The translations under genes were made by a program, and so were the position numbers. Positions 20,994 to 32,589 of a DNA stretch of 64,000 nucleotides are shown here, piece by piece. Each line of letters starts with the position of its first letter. Positions within the stretch are counted from its first letter, which is position 1. The notes below the pieces were generated by a model. It saw nothing but the letters and a program-made list of their open reading frames with translations, made no database searches and was not told the DNA's origin. Origin of the DNA: Ursus arctos (Eukaryota; Chordata; Mammalia; Carnivora; Ursidae); NCBI RefSeq assembly GCF_023065955.2, contig NW_026622930.1, forward strand, positions 20,189,449 through 20,253,448, given 5' to 3'.

Positions 20994-21723
20994 ATGGCAG
21001 CTTTGCCTTCACACTGCCATTAAGGCACTCTAAAATATTCAGGATGAAGGAGAGGGAATCATTCTGAGTGTCCCAGACCACTGGATGTAATAGTTGTTCA
21101 TATGGGAGAGGCTGCATGCAGAGCTAAATCCCAGAGCTCGAGTCTCAGAAATCATAGCAAATACCTGGCTACCTGTTATCAATGGATACTTTGATCAATT
21201 TCTCATCAGAAAGCCTCCATGAGGACAAGTGTGACTCTGATTCCATGCAGCTCCCTGGACATGGTTCCAGATGCTGAATAATCCATCAGTCTTAAGATCT
21301 TTCCATTTAAAATGGCCATTCCTTCTGTCTCTCCCCATTTCTTCGCCAGCCTATCTTCTATCTGATGCCAAAGTGGGAAAACTCCATAGAAATTTGAATA
21401 AAAATTTGTTGTTCCTGCTGACATTTACAAATTTTGAAATGATTGCTTAGGCTAAAATGGAATGATTCTTGATTCTTCTCTTCCCACCAACACACATGGA
21501 CTCCTCTGGTAATTCTCACTGGCTATACTTCTAAAATATATACCAAATCTAAGTATGTAAGTATTTCTCATCACCTCCACCAGACCCACCCTCCTTCAAG
21601 CCTCATCATCTTATGGCAGGTCTATTGTAATACACTCTTACATTGTTTTTTCTGGCAATATGCCACCCCAAAACAGGTCACTTCGGTGTAAGGATTCATT
21701 TCAGCTGAAGGCAATTAAGAATT
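20994..21723. other. Non-genic, nothing recognised
   Basis: No repeat or exon supported. Confidence 0.4.
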
Positions 21724-21740
21724 AAGAAAACTCTCTGCCT

Positions 21741-21930
21741 GGGGCGCCTGGGTGGCACAGCGGTTAAGCATCTGCCTTCGGCTCAGGGCATGATCCCGGC
21801 GTTATGGGATCTAGCCCCATATCAGGCTGCTCCGCTATGAGCCTGCTTCTTCTTCTCCCACTCCCCCTGCTTGTGTTCCCTCTCTCACTGGCTGTCTCTA
21901 TCTCTGTCGAATAAATAAATAAAATCTTTA

Positions 21931-21955
<25 letters not shown>
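21741..21955 (+). mobile_element. SINEC, young arctoid-type copy
   Basis: 'ggggcgcctgggtggcacag' head, 'cggttaagcatctgccttcg', 'gcatgatcccggcgttatgg', the 'ctccgctatgagcctgcttc' body, and aaataaataaaatcttt with an A-rich tail ending in AAAAG units. Flanked by a perfect 17-bp target duplication, aagaaaactctctgcct, at 21724-21740 and 21956-21972. Close to what I recall as the bear SINEC1 consensus. Confidence 0.96.
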
Positions 21956-21962
<7 letters not shown>

Positions 21963-21972
21963 CTCTCTGCCT

Positions 21973-22444
21973 TCCCCCTCCATAACAGGAAGAACAGGAT
22001 GATTCTGAATCACCAGAGGCAACTCTAGACTCTTAACCCAAAGGTGACACCGGAATAATCTACCAAACCCATCTTGCCGAAACAACCCTTATGTTTCATC
22101 AGTTTCTCTCATATATTTGCCTTCCCACAATTTGCCACCCCTAGAAGCTCAAAGTCCCTTTCCTTTGTCTTTGTCACTTCTTTACCAATGTATTGTTTTT
22201 TGTTACGATGCCATATAAGCCCAGCTTCTAACCACTCCTTTGAGTTATTAGTCACTGAGTACTCCCCCGTGTATGTGTGGTGCACGCAAGAAACTTCTAT
22301 TTATTCTTCTCTTGTTAATCTGTCTTTCATCAATCTAAAGTACAGGCCCTAGCCAATGAAACTAAGATGGATAGAAAAAAGTATTTCTCCCCTGCCCAGT
22401 TGTATCTACTTTTCTTTTACCTCCTGCCTGTTTTCAACCCTGAA
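21973..22444. other. Non-genic, nothing recognised
   Basis: A 92-codon plus-strand open frame at 22074-22352 is Ser/Leu/Phe-rich without domain or splice support. Confidence 0.4.
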
Positions 22445-23150
22445 GCCACAGTGATATCTTTAAAACAAAAAGTGGATAATGTCACTCTTCTTCCCAGATG
22501 ACATTTTCAGCGATTTCCCATCACACTAAAATAAAATCCATAATCCATAACATGGCTCACAGGCCCTACACAGTCTGGTCTGGACAACCTCTCATCCCCA
22601 TCCTCAGTCTCTCCTCCTTGTTCCTGATTTAGGGCACTTTACACCTGCACATCCCCTGTCTGCCAGCTCCTTCTCTAGGGCTTCTGGTTGCCAGCTTCTT
22701 CACATTATTCAAGACACAATTTGAATTGTGCAAGATGTACAATTTGAATGGCTGCAAGATAAAACAGAAGATGTTCAGTTAAATTTGAATCTCAGATTAA
22801 CAATGAACAACGTTTTAGTATAAGGATGGCCCTTGTACATACATACTGGACAGCTTGTATTTTTATTTGCTAAATCTGGCAGTACTATTTAAATGACATT
22901 TATTCAGTGAGGTACCTAAATATTCTCACCTACTTCATGTTCTATCTTTTTCCCCTGACTTGATTACTAATATTACCATTCTTGTTACAGTGGTTATATT
23001 GATTATTTATTAGTTTCTGTTTTTTATCTATCCATCCAAGTAGAAGGTAGGCTTCACAAGGAAGGGACAATGTTTTAAGCACACTGTATTCCCAGAACTC
23101 CTAGTACAATTTAGGAGTTATGCTAATTATTTGTTAAAGAACTAAGTAAA
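22445..23150 (+). mobile_element. L2 LINE 3' region with a second old repeat inside
   Basis: 'tcactcttcttcccagatga', 'acaggccctacacagtctgg', 'tctgccagctccttctctag' and 'cacattattcaagacacaat' (22445-22730) then 'gtaggcttcacaaggaaggg' and 'attcccagaactcctagtac' (23040-23150) are the two sides of an L2 3' end. Between them, 22735-22895 ('gttcagttaaatttgaatct', 'taaggatggcccttgtacat', 'ttgctaaatctggcagtact') is another dispersed repeat that I recognise but cannot name. Confidence 0.75.
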
Positions 23151-24009
23151 TAGATAACTGAGTTTCTTTGACCTCGTGCTCTGACTATATGGTGGCTTCC
23201 CTCTTCCCCTCAAAGCAGCGTACAGCTGTCTAGGCTGGAGTAGGGAAGGCACAACAAACTTGATTATCACAGGAGGTAATTTAAAAAGGAAAAAGCCCCA
23301 ATTCATATTTCAATATGTCCCCATCACATGTGTTTATGCAGGTTAGTCCTGGCCAAACAGTACAGGCACTCAGTCAGTGTCAGACCCTCTGCCCTGGATT
23401 ACAACAGGGAATGGCTTTTCCCTTTCTTTTTGAGGGGGAAGAGCAGCTGGCCCAGGAGCCCTGGGGAAATCCATCATGCATTTAACTGTCTGGGCACTTA
23501 AGGAAGGGATGGGGTCACTTTTCCAGTTCTGCTTTTCCTGTTCATTTAAATGCGTACATTTAAATCAGGTCCTTCTTCCTGCCCAGCTGACAATTACCAT
23601 ATTTGACAGTTGTTAGTCCTTAGCAATGCCTGAGACTTGTGAATAATTTAGGAACACTGGATTATTGCCTAATCAAGACAACTGAATAAAAGTGAGAGCT
23701 GGACTTGTAGCATCAACAGCTCCTTGCCAAAAATGGCGGCATTACAATTGAGGAAGTGATAGGCACATTGAGAAGGAAAGCACTACCCCACAGGATCCTG
23801 CAATATGTTCATTCATTGGATATAATCTCTGTCTGATATTCATATCACAACAGCCACAAAGCCCAACGGGATATATAGTTGACAAGAATAAAGAGGAAAT
23901 TCACCAGTCCTATATCCTGGATTTTATGGAAGAGTCTCTACTCCAAATAGACTAGGCTTTGTCCCCCAAAACCACATACCATGGTGTTTGATTTGGAAAA
24001 TATGGTCAC
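23151..24009. other. Repeat-free stretch
   Basis: No gene or repeat. The 23400-23720 part looks like non-repetitive, possibly constrained DNA (see finding). Confidence 0.35.
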
Positions 24010-24640
24010 TATTCATTTGTTCAACTATCAAAATTGTATTGTGTGCTTACTATGTGTTAAATATTGTTCTAGGCACCAGGATAAAATGCTCAAAAAAAAA
24101 AAAATAGCCCCAGGGCACACAGAAGTTATTGGTAGGAATAGTTATCAAGCAAACAATGTCACCAGTATGCATATTTATCATAAGTGCCACGAAGGAAAAC
24201 TTAAGAATGAGATGGGAGCTTGGTATAGGGAACACTGATTTGGATGAGTGGGAGATGAGTGAATTGGTCAGGAAAGTTTTCTTAGAAGAAATGACATGAA
24301 AGAAGATACTCAAAGAATGAGCAAAAATTATTCATGTGAGGAGTAGAAGTAAGAGCCTTCAAAACAACTTACATGAAAACTCAGTGACAGGCATGAGACT
24401 GCAGCTTTGGAACAACTGGAATGGAAACCAAGATGGCAGGACCCTAATGAACCAAGGCCAGAGGAGTAGAGAAGTGCCTGGAGAAGGAGACGGGTCAAAT
24501 TGGAACAGGGCAGGAGGGCCTCTGTGGCTTCTGGGAACAGGATTTCATTCACAGTGCAGAGGGAAGCCATCTTAGTCTTAAACAGGTGAGTGATAGGATT
24601 GTATTTGCACTTCAAAAAGTTCACTCTGGCTCTTGAAAGA
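24010..24640 (+). mobile_element. Ancient interspersed repeat (unclassified family)
   Basis: 'gtgtgcttactatgtgttaa', 'tctaggcaccaggataaaat', 'gagaaggagacgggtcaaat' and 'acttcaaaaagttcactctg' follow a common ancient mammalian module order (size-interval text '…gtgccaggcac…gaggtgacattt…aaaggccctgaggc…aaaagatcactctggc…'). Other copies are at 35210-35700, 37690-37905, 50085-50620 and 58140-58420. The peptide readings across it are incidental. Confidence 0.6.
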
Positions 24641-24949
24641 AGCCCATCTTGGAGCAGGTTCCCCAAAATGAAATGAGGCTTCAAAGATCCACTGGGGAGT
24701 GAGGAAAAGAATATCAGAATACTGATATTTTTAATTTAACGTTTCTATTTTTATGTGTATTTTATAACGCACAGAAATACTAGTGCACTACCAGTATATA
24801 ATTTATAACCAAATAAACATATATTGGAGTTGTGTGCCTACTGATAAGATGAAAAAAGGACAGAATAAAATAAATCTGGTAACCAACGGCTTAGGCAAGA
24901 TAGAAGTACATAGAGAAAATGAGAGATAGATTTGAGATAGTACCTGCAG

Positions 24950-25540
24950 AAGGGGGGTGGGGGGGACCTTTATTTTACCCTCTTAGGTTCTATAAATGGA
25001 GCCTGCAAATTAGACCAATGAATGACAGATTAACAGGAGAAAAGGCATACAAATTTTATTTGATGTTAAAATTTTAATTTTTATATACATGGAGTCCTTC
25101 ATAGAAAACAAGCGAGGACCTAAAGGATCAGATCTGGGGATTTGTATATCATGTTAACAAACAGTAATACCTTTGTGAGAAGTGATACAACAAAGGAAAA
25201 GGGGCTTAGTGTTCTAGGGGCAATAGTTGTGAGAAGGTAAATATATTGGGGAAACCAATGGAAGATGAGGGTTATTAGTAAGATTTGTTTTGCAGACTTA
25301 ATTCTGTGCCTACTCTCTCTCTCTTGTGATAAGGGTTATTCTTGGTGTGGGAAAAGGGTGGGCAAGAACAACTTCACAAAGGGAAATATATGTCCTGCTT
25401 TTAGGGAGATGGGAAGAGAAAAGAGCTTTTTCTGCATTTGTTGCTTTATTGCCTTCAAATCAAAATAATCCTTATGCCAAAGGGACATATTTAGGAGTGG
25501 CATATACCGATCCCCTTCACACCCTGGAAGCCCATGTGAG
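24950..25540 (-). mobile_element. ERVL-type LTR (LTR33-like), antisense, copy 1
   Basis: 'taccctcttaggttctataa', 'gcaaattagaccaatgaatg', 'cagattaacaggagaaaagg', 'atacaaattttatttgatgt' and 'caaaataatccttatgccaa' with 'agggacatatttaggagtgg' match the copies at 29490-29990 and 53235-53800. On the minus strand the order is: start near a 'cctaaatatg' segment, then AATAAA (25445-25450 region complement), then the U5 side. The LTR33 label is from memory; the three-copy relationship is read from the sequence. Confidence 0.7.
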
Positions 25541-26614
25541 AAGAACTCAAACATAAACCAGCAGCCACAACTAACATGTCAGTTCAGAACTTTGGATCTT
25601 GGGGTCATACCATAGTCATGATTTTACCTCATTTCAGTATGTCTGGCCTATATCTTCAGATATGGTCCACCACAGGACTCTTAATTGTCCGTTGGTCTCA
25701 GTTTCTACAGGGAAGGACTGTTTAACTCCTTAAAGTGCTCCCATGGCCCCCTGAAGTGAATCCTGCACACTTTTCAAAGGCTACATTTTGAGTTCTACTA
25801 TCCCAAATATATCTTGTAACCAATAAAAATTCACCCAGCCATTTTCTAAAATTGAGATAATGGTCAAAAGAAATATGAGTTATTACTGTCCATCTCCCTC
25901 CTGACCCCAGACCCTTATAAAGAATCCCCCCCCACCACCAAAAAAGTGATAGGCTGATAAAAGTCTTTCAGATTTCAGGACTCATTTTGCATTCTTTATT
26001 GTAAGGCCATTCACCCTGAAGCCCAAGGCTTTGGTGAACTCTACCACCATCTTCTCTTGAGTTGTGATAAGCATCCACTCAACAGGAAACTAAAACAAAA
26101 ACAATCAGGCAAGATTTCCTTATGCAGCTGGGAAATTTGCTGGGGCTGTGGTGTGCCTGGATACGACTGAGAAATTTCACTGTCTTTAACCTCAATCTGC
26201 ATAACAAAGCCGATGTTGGCTGCTTAGCATAATGGGAAAATGTTCAGAATACCACCCACACTGGGGATGGTCAACAAAATACAGGCAGGCACAACCCAGA
26301 ATCCTAGGACTCAGGATGAAGGAGGAATTCACCGTCCCTTGCCCCCTCCCACTGTGTGGAGGGCAACCAGCCAGAGACACAGGTGTGCAGCTCATTAAGA
26401 ACAGAATTAAGCCCAACGGGATAGGTAACAACCACATGAAGAATGCTCTGCTGAGTACAGGCACTCTCTTCCTGCTCTGACCTTGAGAAGAGAGTCAGGA
26501 GGAAAATGCTGCCTTCCTTATCTACCTGTTCACTCTACTATCGACCCAGTGAGAAGAGCCACAAAGCTGTTTTATCTCTAGATCTGCAGCAGGAGGCCCC
26601 GAAATATGGTTGTT
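25541..26614. other. Non-genic, nothing recognised
   Basis: No dispersed repeat identified with confidence. Overlapping open frames at 26192-26480 on opposite strands have no domain. A C8 run is at about 25927. Confidence 0.4.
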
Positions 26615-26900
26615 TTTAATAATATATTGAAGGAAATAGCTGCTAAGTGTACATCGTATGTCAAGGACTGTCCTGAGAGCTGGAGAAGCTAATGAAAATA
26701 GCAGAGCGCCTACGTTCCAAAGGAATCCCCCAAATACATGAACATATCTAAAACTATTTCTCTCTACGTTGTTTTCAGATAATAAAGCCACAGTGAGGTT
26801 CAGACGGGTAAATCTCTCACTCCCAACCATACAGTCTCACAGAGCAAAATTTTGAGATCATTTCATGCCACAGACCTCAGGCGTTGCTGTCAAACAACAG
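26615..26900 (+). mobile_element. Ancient repeat followed by MIR-like tail
   Basis: 'tcgtatgtcaaggactgtcc' and 'tgagagctggagaagctaat' resemble the ancient '…gtgccaggcactgt…ctggagatac…aatgaa' module. 'aataaagccacagtgaggtt' with 'cagacgggtaaatctctcac' resembles a MIR core. Confidence 0.4.
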
Positions 26901-27494
26901 AAACTAGAAACAAATCCTCGATGCCTAAGGTCTATTCAATATCTTTGTTTTCAAGAGGAAAGTACACACAGAGAATTTTAACCTAGAGTAGGAAACAAAA
27001 TATGGGCTAGACAGAGTGAGGGTTGGAAGTTTTCAAGTATAGACTTCAAGAGGAACTAGAGTTTTGGTAACCCTGTTGTCTTAATGTGTTCTAAAATACT
27101 GAGAACAGCAAGAAAAATTTCATGTCTGGTTTATTTTTTTTTTAAATCCATTAGGAAGTTTTTAAATTTGTCTGAGCACCTTGGAATACGGTATCTAACA
27201 AGTGTGAGTGATGTCAAGTAAAGATGAATTTGGACTTGGTAGGGAGAGACTATTTGAAAGGATTATTCCAAGTGGTAAATGTGGGAAAACTATTGCAATA
27301 GGGAAGGAGGCTACTGTGGTAGGAAGAACACTGTAACCATAAGATCTATGAGCACCTCAAGAGTTAGGCAAAAAAGATGCTTCTTTTATGGAGGAGGAGT
27401 AAACAACGCTACAGAGAACCAGGTATGGGGAAGTGGGATGAAAAGATGGTGCTATGGGTTAGCAGATGAGAGAATGCTTTATCATAAGGCCACT
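26901..27494. other. Non-genic, nothing recognised
   Basis: No repeat or exon supported. A 169-codon plus-strand open frame starts here (27279) but continues through the antisense LTR that follows, so it is not a gene. Confidence 0.4.
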
Positions 27495-27862
27495 CTCAGG
27501 AGGGGTACAGGCACAGGCTGCTTTATCAAACCACCACAGAGTGGGAGGCTCGTACTTAATGGAAATTTATTTCTCACAGTTCCGGAGACTGGAATGTCAG
27601 GATGCCAGTACGATCAGGTTCTGGTGAGCATCTCCTCCGGTTTGGAGACTTCCTACTTCTTGTTGTATCTCATGGGGCAGACAGCAGAGAGAGGAAGCAA
27701 GCTCTCTGCTGACTCTTATAAGGGCACTGATCCCATTCATGAAGTCTTCACCCTCATGACCTCATCTCCCAAAGGCCCCACCTTCTAACATCTTTACATT
27801 GGTGGGTAGGGTTTCAACATATGAATTTTGGGGGTGTACAAACTTTCAGACCATGGCAGGCT
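27495..27862 (-). mobile_element. MLT1A-like LTR (ERVL-MaLR), antisense
   Basis: 'ggaaatttatttctcacagt', 'tccggagactggaatgtcag', 'cttataagggcactgatccc', 'attcatgaagtcttcaccct', 'ctcccaaaggccccaccttc' and 'caacatatgaattttggggg' are the reverse complement of an MLT1A/B LTR. Confidence 0.88.
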
Positions 27863-29489
27863 GTTAAGGAGAGGTTGTGCGTGCATAGGCTCAGGCTGAG
27901 AAGTGGAGCAAACTTCAGTAATCTGGGAGAAGAAGGGAACCTTAACCAAAGGTTAAGTGTTTTGTTTCAGTTAATGAGTGGAAACATAACAGTTTAGCTA
28001 ATCATTTAAGAGGTGAAGAATGGAAGCTTGAAGGGTCTGCATCTGGCCTTATCAGGAGCAAACCATGGGGGGGGGGACAGGTTGTTGATGAGTCTTATCT
28101 AGGTGGTAGGAGCAAAAGTGGTTCTTTGCACTAAATCATTTCCAGGAACACAAAGGGTGGGAGGATTTCTTGATCTTTGTTCTTTTCCAAGAACACAGCG
28201 CTCAGGTGAAACTTAACATGGTCAGTAAGAATAACTATAGAGGTAACAAGGCTGTTTGTTTAAAATCAGATGTTCCAGAAATATCCAGTTTGAATGGAAT
28301 CTCTTTTAATGTTTGGACGTGGTGTTTTGGCTTTTAAGTAATTGGGCACTTACTGTTTTTTTATAGAAATCTACAACACAACACCTTACAGGGTGCCATT
28401 AGAATACCACATTAACCCGACAAAGCCCTCAATTTAAATATATTATAGTGTAAAAAGTAATTGTCATGGTGAGGAAACCTCTCATTTATGACCAATTCAG
28501 TAAATATCCATTGAATGGCTACAATGAGCATCCTGCTTATTACCTACCTATTTATGCAGACAAATTCCACCAACACTCAATTCCCCAAATCCAACTTTTC
28601 AATAAAATCTAGCTTAAACAGCTAGTTCAAGCAACCCTACAATAAACATAATTTATATACAAAAGGAACTTTGTCAAGGAAACTGTCCCCCCCTCCCCCC
28701 CATTACCATATCTTCATCCGGGTTGTTTCTATATGAGTTGTACTAAGAGATATTTCTTAGCTCCTGGACAAAAATATCCAGGTATCTTTAGAAAATTCCT
28801 GTTAGAGAATATGCAGGCAAAGGAGCATAGGAAATCACATAAGAAATTGACGTGATAAAAAATTAATTACAACTTAATCCCTAAATGCTTTACAACCTAT
28901 ACGCACAACGTACTGAGCCAACATAATAAGCAGTATACATTAGATAATCCATTTTTAAATATTACTTTTAAACTGTAATCTCCTTCAATTACGGAGCAAG
29001 AATAAAGCATCATGAAGCATGTAACAATGGAAGGGTAAACTGGCTGAGTTACATGTTGAAAAAGCAACCCCCCCCACCATGTAAACACTTAAGAAGGGCC
29101 CTCCTGCCTCTCCACCTACCCCCTAATTATGTTTCTCCTTCTGCTCTCTCCACCCACCACCCAGAATTATTTCAAAGGAACTAAAGCTCTTATTTACTGA
29201 GTTACCAGAGTGTTAATCATGTCTAATGGTTTTAGCACAAAAGCAGCCAAACTTTAAATGTGTTACTTGGAGGCCATTATTGCCTTGCCTCCTTTTGTCC
29301 ATTAGGATTCCTCCTCCTGCCTTGAAATTCTCCCCTGATTCCAGTAAACTTCCCTCCTTCTATTGAAATCAGCACCTTTTTTTTCAGTGAGCCTGTGTTG
29401 GGGTAAGGGAGTTGGGGTGCAATTTAGGAAAGGAACAGCAACAGTGCAGAGACTGTTGGCTTTAGAAAGTCACCTTATTAATCCCTATG
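27863..29489. other. Mostly unrecognised DNA
   Basis: No gene. 28495-28560 may be a fragment of an ancient repeat ('cagtaaatatccattgaatg'). A G10 run sits at 28067-28076 and C-rich runs near 28685-28700. The 29165-29330 part is repeat-free and of even composition (see finding). Confidence 0.35.
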
Positions 29490-29990
29490 TCATCATCACC
29501 ACTGTAGGGAAGGAGAAACTTTCCCTCTACCATCTTCAGGTTTTTTGTCTGTGCTTTAGAATTAAACTGACATAAAACAGATTAACAGAAGAAAAGCATA
29601 CAGATCTATATAAATTTTATGTGACATGGGAGTCCAAAGAAGTGGCAAAACCTAAATGCTTTTATATCGCATTGAACAAAGAGAGGCAATTGTGGAAAAG
29701 TAACTAAAATATTCCGGAGAGGCTAAAGGAAGATAAGAATTATTTTGACAAGGTCTGTTTGTACAGAATTCTCTTAGCTTTGGCTCCCCATTGAGGAATG
29801 TTTCTTTTCTCCCAATACAAGGAGAATATCTTTCACATGGGAGTTTTTAATCTCCTGTTTTCAGGCAGAAAAGGGAAGATTAGAACGCCCTTCTCTTGCA
29901 CCTGCTGTTTTTCAAGTGTCTTTAGCTCAAAATTATCCCAATGCCAAAGTAGCATATTTTAGGGTGCATATGCTGCCTTTACCACCTAAC
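29490..29990 (-). mobile_element. ERVL-type LTR (LTR33-like), antisense, copy 2
   Basis: 'aactttccctctaccatctt', 'gaattaaactgacataaaac', 'agattaacagaagaaaagca', 'cataaattttatgtgac'-like 'ataaattttatgtgacatgg', and 'aaaattatcccaatgccaaa' with 'gtagcatattttagggtgca' align with copies at 24950 and 53235. Confidence 0.72.
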
Positions 29991-30060
29991 ACAGTGCCTG
30001 ACCCATAATACATACTCCATCAATATTTACGAAGTGAGTGGGGAGGAAGGGAAGGAGAGA
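29985..30060 (+). mobile_element. L2 LINE 3'-terminal fragment
   Basis: 'cctaacacagtgcctgaccc' and 'ataatacatactccatcaat' with 'atttacgaagtgagtgg' match the L2 terminus '…acagtgcctggcacatagta…tcaataaatatttgttgaatga'. Confidence 0.75.
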
Positions 30061-31290
30061 GGAAGAAAAGTAGGCAGACAGGTGATGTTACTCTTCATTA
30101 AAAGGGTAGAGAACTCCCACTTCTTGTGGGGAATTTACCAAAGAGATCAAGCAGAAAATAAAGATATGGGGTGGCAGGGAGCTCAGTCATAATTCTTATT
30201 TCCCTCCTGCTCTATATATGTTTGCCCTACAAGGGTAGATATGAGATGGTTGGTTCTAGGACACAAAGAAAAGTCAGCTCTGGAAGTCTCTGCTGCGAAG
30301 CTGGTCTAAGAATTAATTGCTCTCTCTTAAACAAGTCCAGGGTCCATTAGCGCAGTGATGTGGTAAGGGCCTCAGGGCTCCTTTCTCTGGACTCAAGTAC
30401 TATCGTCCATCATCACTGGCTGGGGACAGTTAAGCAATACGGGCGTAAATGGAGCTGGGGTGCAGTGTTTGTTAGCTACAAACAGTACAAACCACCTACA
30501 GGTCACTGTTTGGTTTTACTTCCCATTCTGCATAATTTTCTGAGAAGGTATGGGGTAATCAGTAATTACTTAGAATACAATGGCCAGAGTTAATTGTTCC
30601 TCTTCCAACTGTGTCCAAAAGAAAACCCCCCCAAACAAACAAACAAACAAAACACCACCACCACCACCACCACCACCACCACCATCAACAAGGGAATTAA
30701 GGGAATTGAGCCCGTAAATGGGCTTTGTGTAGCAGGAGGCATAAAATAACACTTAGTACTTTATTTAGGAGTTTTTTTGTTTTTGTTGTTTTTCAAAGCA
30801 CTTGACAATTTACCAATATGTTATTTCTACTGAATACCCTTAGGGAACTGCTCTGGTCATTTTGCTAATACTTCAAATTCATTAGGAAACAAAGAAGGTT
30901 GAGAGCGTGTGGTGTCCCAGATTTGTCGCTGTGAGTCAGTGAATGAGTGAGTTGTGCCTGTCAGACTAACCTAACCTCCACTTGCATAGAGAAGCTGCCC
31001 CAGAGGAAGCTGAGCATGGCAAGATGTTCTTCCCAGTTAAGCCTGCAAAGGCAGGCTATCGTTATTGTTTATTGTTAGTAATCCACACATTTTTGAGAAT
31101 TAAGTATCCAGCTCCCCCTCACCCCACAGTTTCAAAAATAGTTAACAAATCCTGGGGCTCTTCTTAGTTTTCTTGTCATAAGAATTAATTATTCATAAGA
31201 AAATGCAGGCTACAAACTCAGATGTAAGAATGAGCATAGGGCATTGTAGATACAGATTTACCTAGACATATTACCTGATTCTGTGCATTT
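30061..31290. other. Non-genic with a simple-repeat cluster
   Basis: No dispersed repeat or gene recognised. (AAAC)n and (CCA)n arrays lie at 30632-30684. Confidence 0.4.
30632..30684. repeat. (AAAC)n followed by (CCA)n microsatellite
   Basis: About five AAAC units then about ten CCA units. The minus-strand reading gives a polyglycine tract that is an artefact of the repeat. Confidence 0.96.
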
Positions 31291-31295
31291 GTATA

Positions 31296-31868
31296 TGATG
31301 TGGGAAAGATGTTAGGGTTCAAAGTCAATGGCCAAGAAAGAATTCTTGAGACATCTTTAGTGCAAAGGTGGTTTTATTAAAGCAGCGGGACAGGACCTGT
31401 GGGCAGAAAGTGCTGCTCTGGGGTCATGAGGAGTGGCCCGTTATATATTTTGAAGTTGGGAGGGGGTTAGGGATAGCTTTGGAAGAAAGGATTCCAGGAC
31501 CTTGAAGGGCTAGCTATTGTTAGGAAAAGGTCATTTACTACCGTTTAATAAAACCTGAATCATGAGACCCTTCAGATGTATATCAGTGGGTCATATGCTT
31601 GGGAGATGATATTCAACATGTATCATGGGGAGTACAGATAAAGGAAGTTTCCAAAGGAATTTTTATGTGTTAAAGCAGACTTACAGGATACTGGTTGGGG
31701 GCGGGGGGGTGTCAGGCTAGGATTGCCTTTTGCTCTTAGCAGAGTATTAACATCCAGGCAGCTGAGTCACTAGAAGAACGTCACCCTGCCTGTTTCAAGG
31801 ACTTGTCAATGGGCTGTAAATCATAAGGAAATCTAATAATTTTTCATCTGCCTTTGTTTCCCACATCA
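31296..31868 (-). mobile_element. Endogenous-retrovirus solo LTR, antisense (copy B)
   Basis: A 573-bp LTR related to 10367-11033. Its ends form an inverted pair, tgatgtgggaaa at the left and tttcccacatca at the right, satisfying the TG...CA rule. A 5-bp target duplication, gtata, flanks it at 31291-31295 and 31869-31873. On the minus strand it has a TATA element (complement of gttatatat, 31440-31448) and the signal AATAAAA (complement at 31372-31378), placing U3, R and U5. No internal gag-pol-env sequence remains, so this is a solo LTR made by recombination between the two proviral LTRs. Confidence 0.9.
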
Positions 31869-31877
31869 GTATATATA

Positions 31878-31878
<1 letters not shown>

Positions 31879-31930
<52 letters not shown>
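31879..31930. repeat. (AC)n microsatellite
   Basis: About 26 uninterrupted AC units, starting ten bases after the LTR edge. It is the longest dinucleotide array in the window. Confidence 0.98.
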
Positions 31931-31932
<2 letters not shown>

Positions 31933-32589
31933 TCGAAGTCATGACATGCCAATCTAACAACCCAGGCTACAAAGTCAAAAATGTGGATGTAAGCTACATC
32001 TTCCCAATACACTCCTGTGTAAAAATCTTTCCCGTTCTAATTGTATCAGGCCTCAGGAAAGCATTTTCTCTTTATAACACTCTGTGGCTCCAACGTTTTA
32101 AATAATGTACTTAAGAGCTGTGTTCCTGTTGTAAGCATTAATTTCTTGTTAACATCTTGCGCTTTTCCAACTGAAGATGTGCCTATCCAGACTGCATTCA
32201 GAAACTTCAAGAGCTCATCCCCTGCTAATTGAGACGGTGATGGTTAGGGTGGTGACAGGGGAAGTGATATGAGGAATGGTCTATAAAAGAGAGAAAAATC
32301 TATCCCTATTCCTTTTAGCAAAATTTCAACCATCTGTGCATGGAATGGCTCTTCCCAAGTGCCATACTGAATCTTAAAATTTTTGTTCTAGGAAGTCTGA
32401 AGAGGAGCAGAAGGTAGAGATATCTATATATACTAAGAAAAGCAGATTTTAAACATCTCCATGAAAAGATAGAGGTAATCCTTTGATGAGAGGCATGCTA
32501 AGTTTTTTTTTAATCTGACAATATAATCAAATTTTTGCAATACAAAAAGAGAGAAGGCTCTACATTAATAAAAAGGCCAGAATCCTAGA
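31931..32589. other. Non-genic, nothing recognised
   Basis: No repeat or exon supported. Confidence 0.4.

Noticed and set aside
27279..27788. 169-codon open frame on the plus strand
   Set aside because: Its second half is the antisense strand of an MLT1 LTR.
30331..30364. 22-nt microexon on the plus strand (acceptor caagtccag, donor gtaagg)
   Set aside because: Length is not a multiple of three, no flanking exons were seen, and such pairs arise by chance at this sequence length.
30570..30752. Polyglycine-containing peptide
   Set aside because: Artefact of the (CCA)n array read on the minus strand.
10367..31868. A 20-kb provirus bounded by the two related LTRs
   Set aside because: The LTRs differ in length and ends, have different flanks, and the DNA between them holds MIR, L2, L1 and MLT1 fossils with no retroviral genes.
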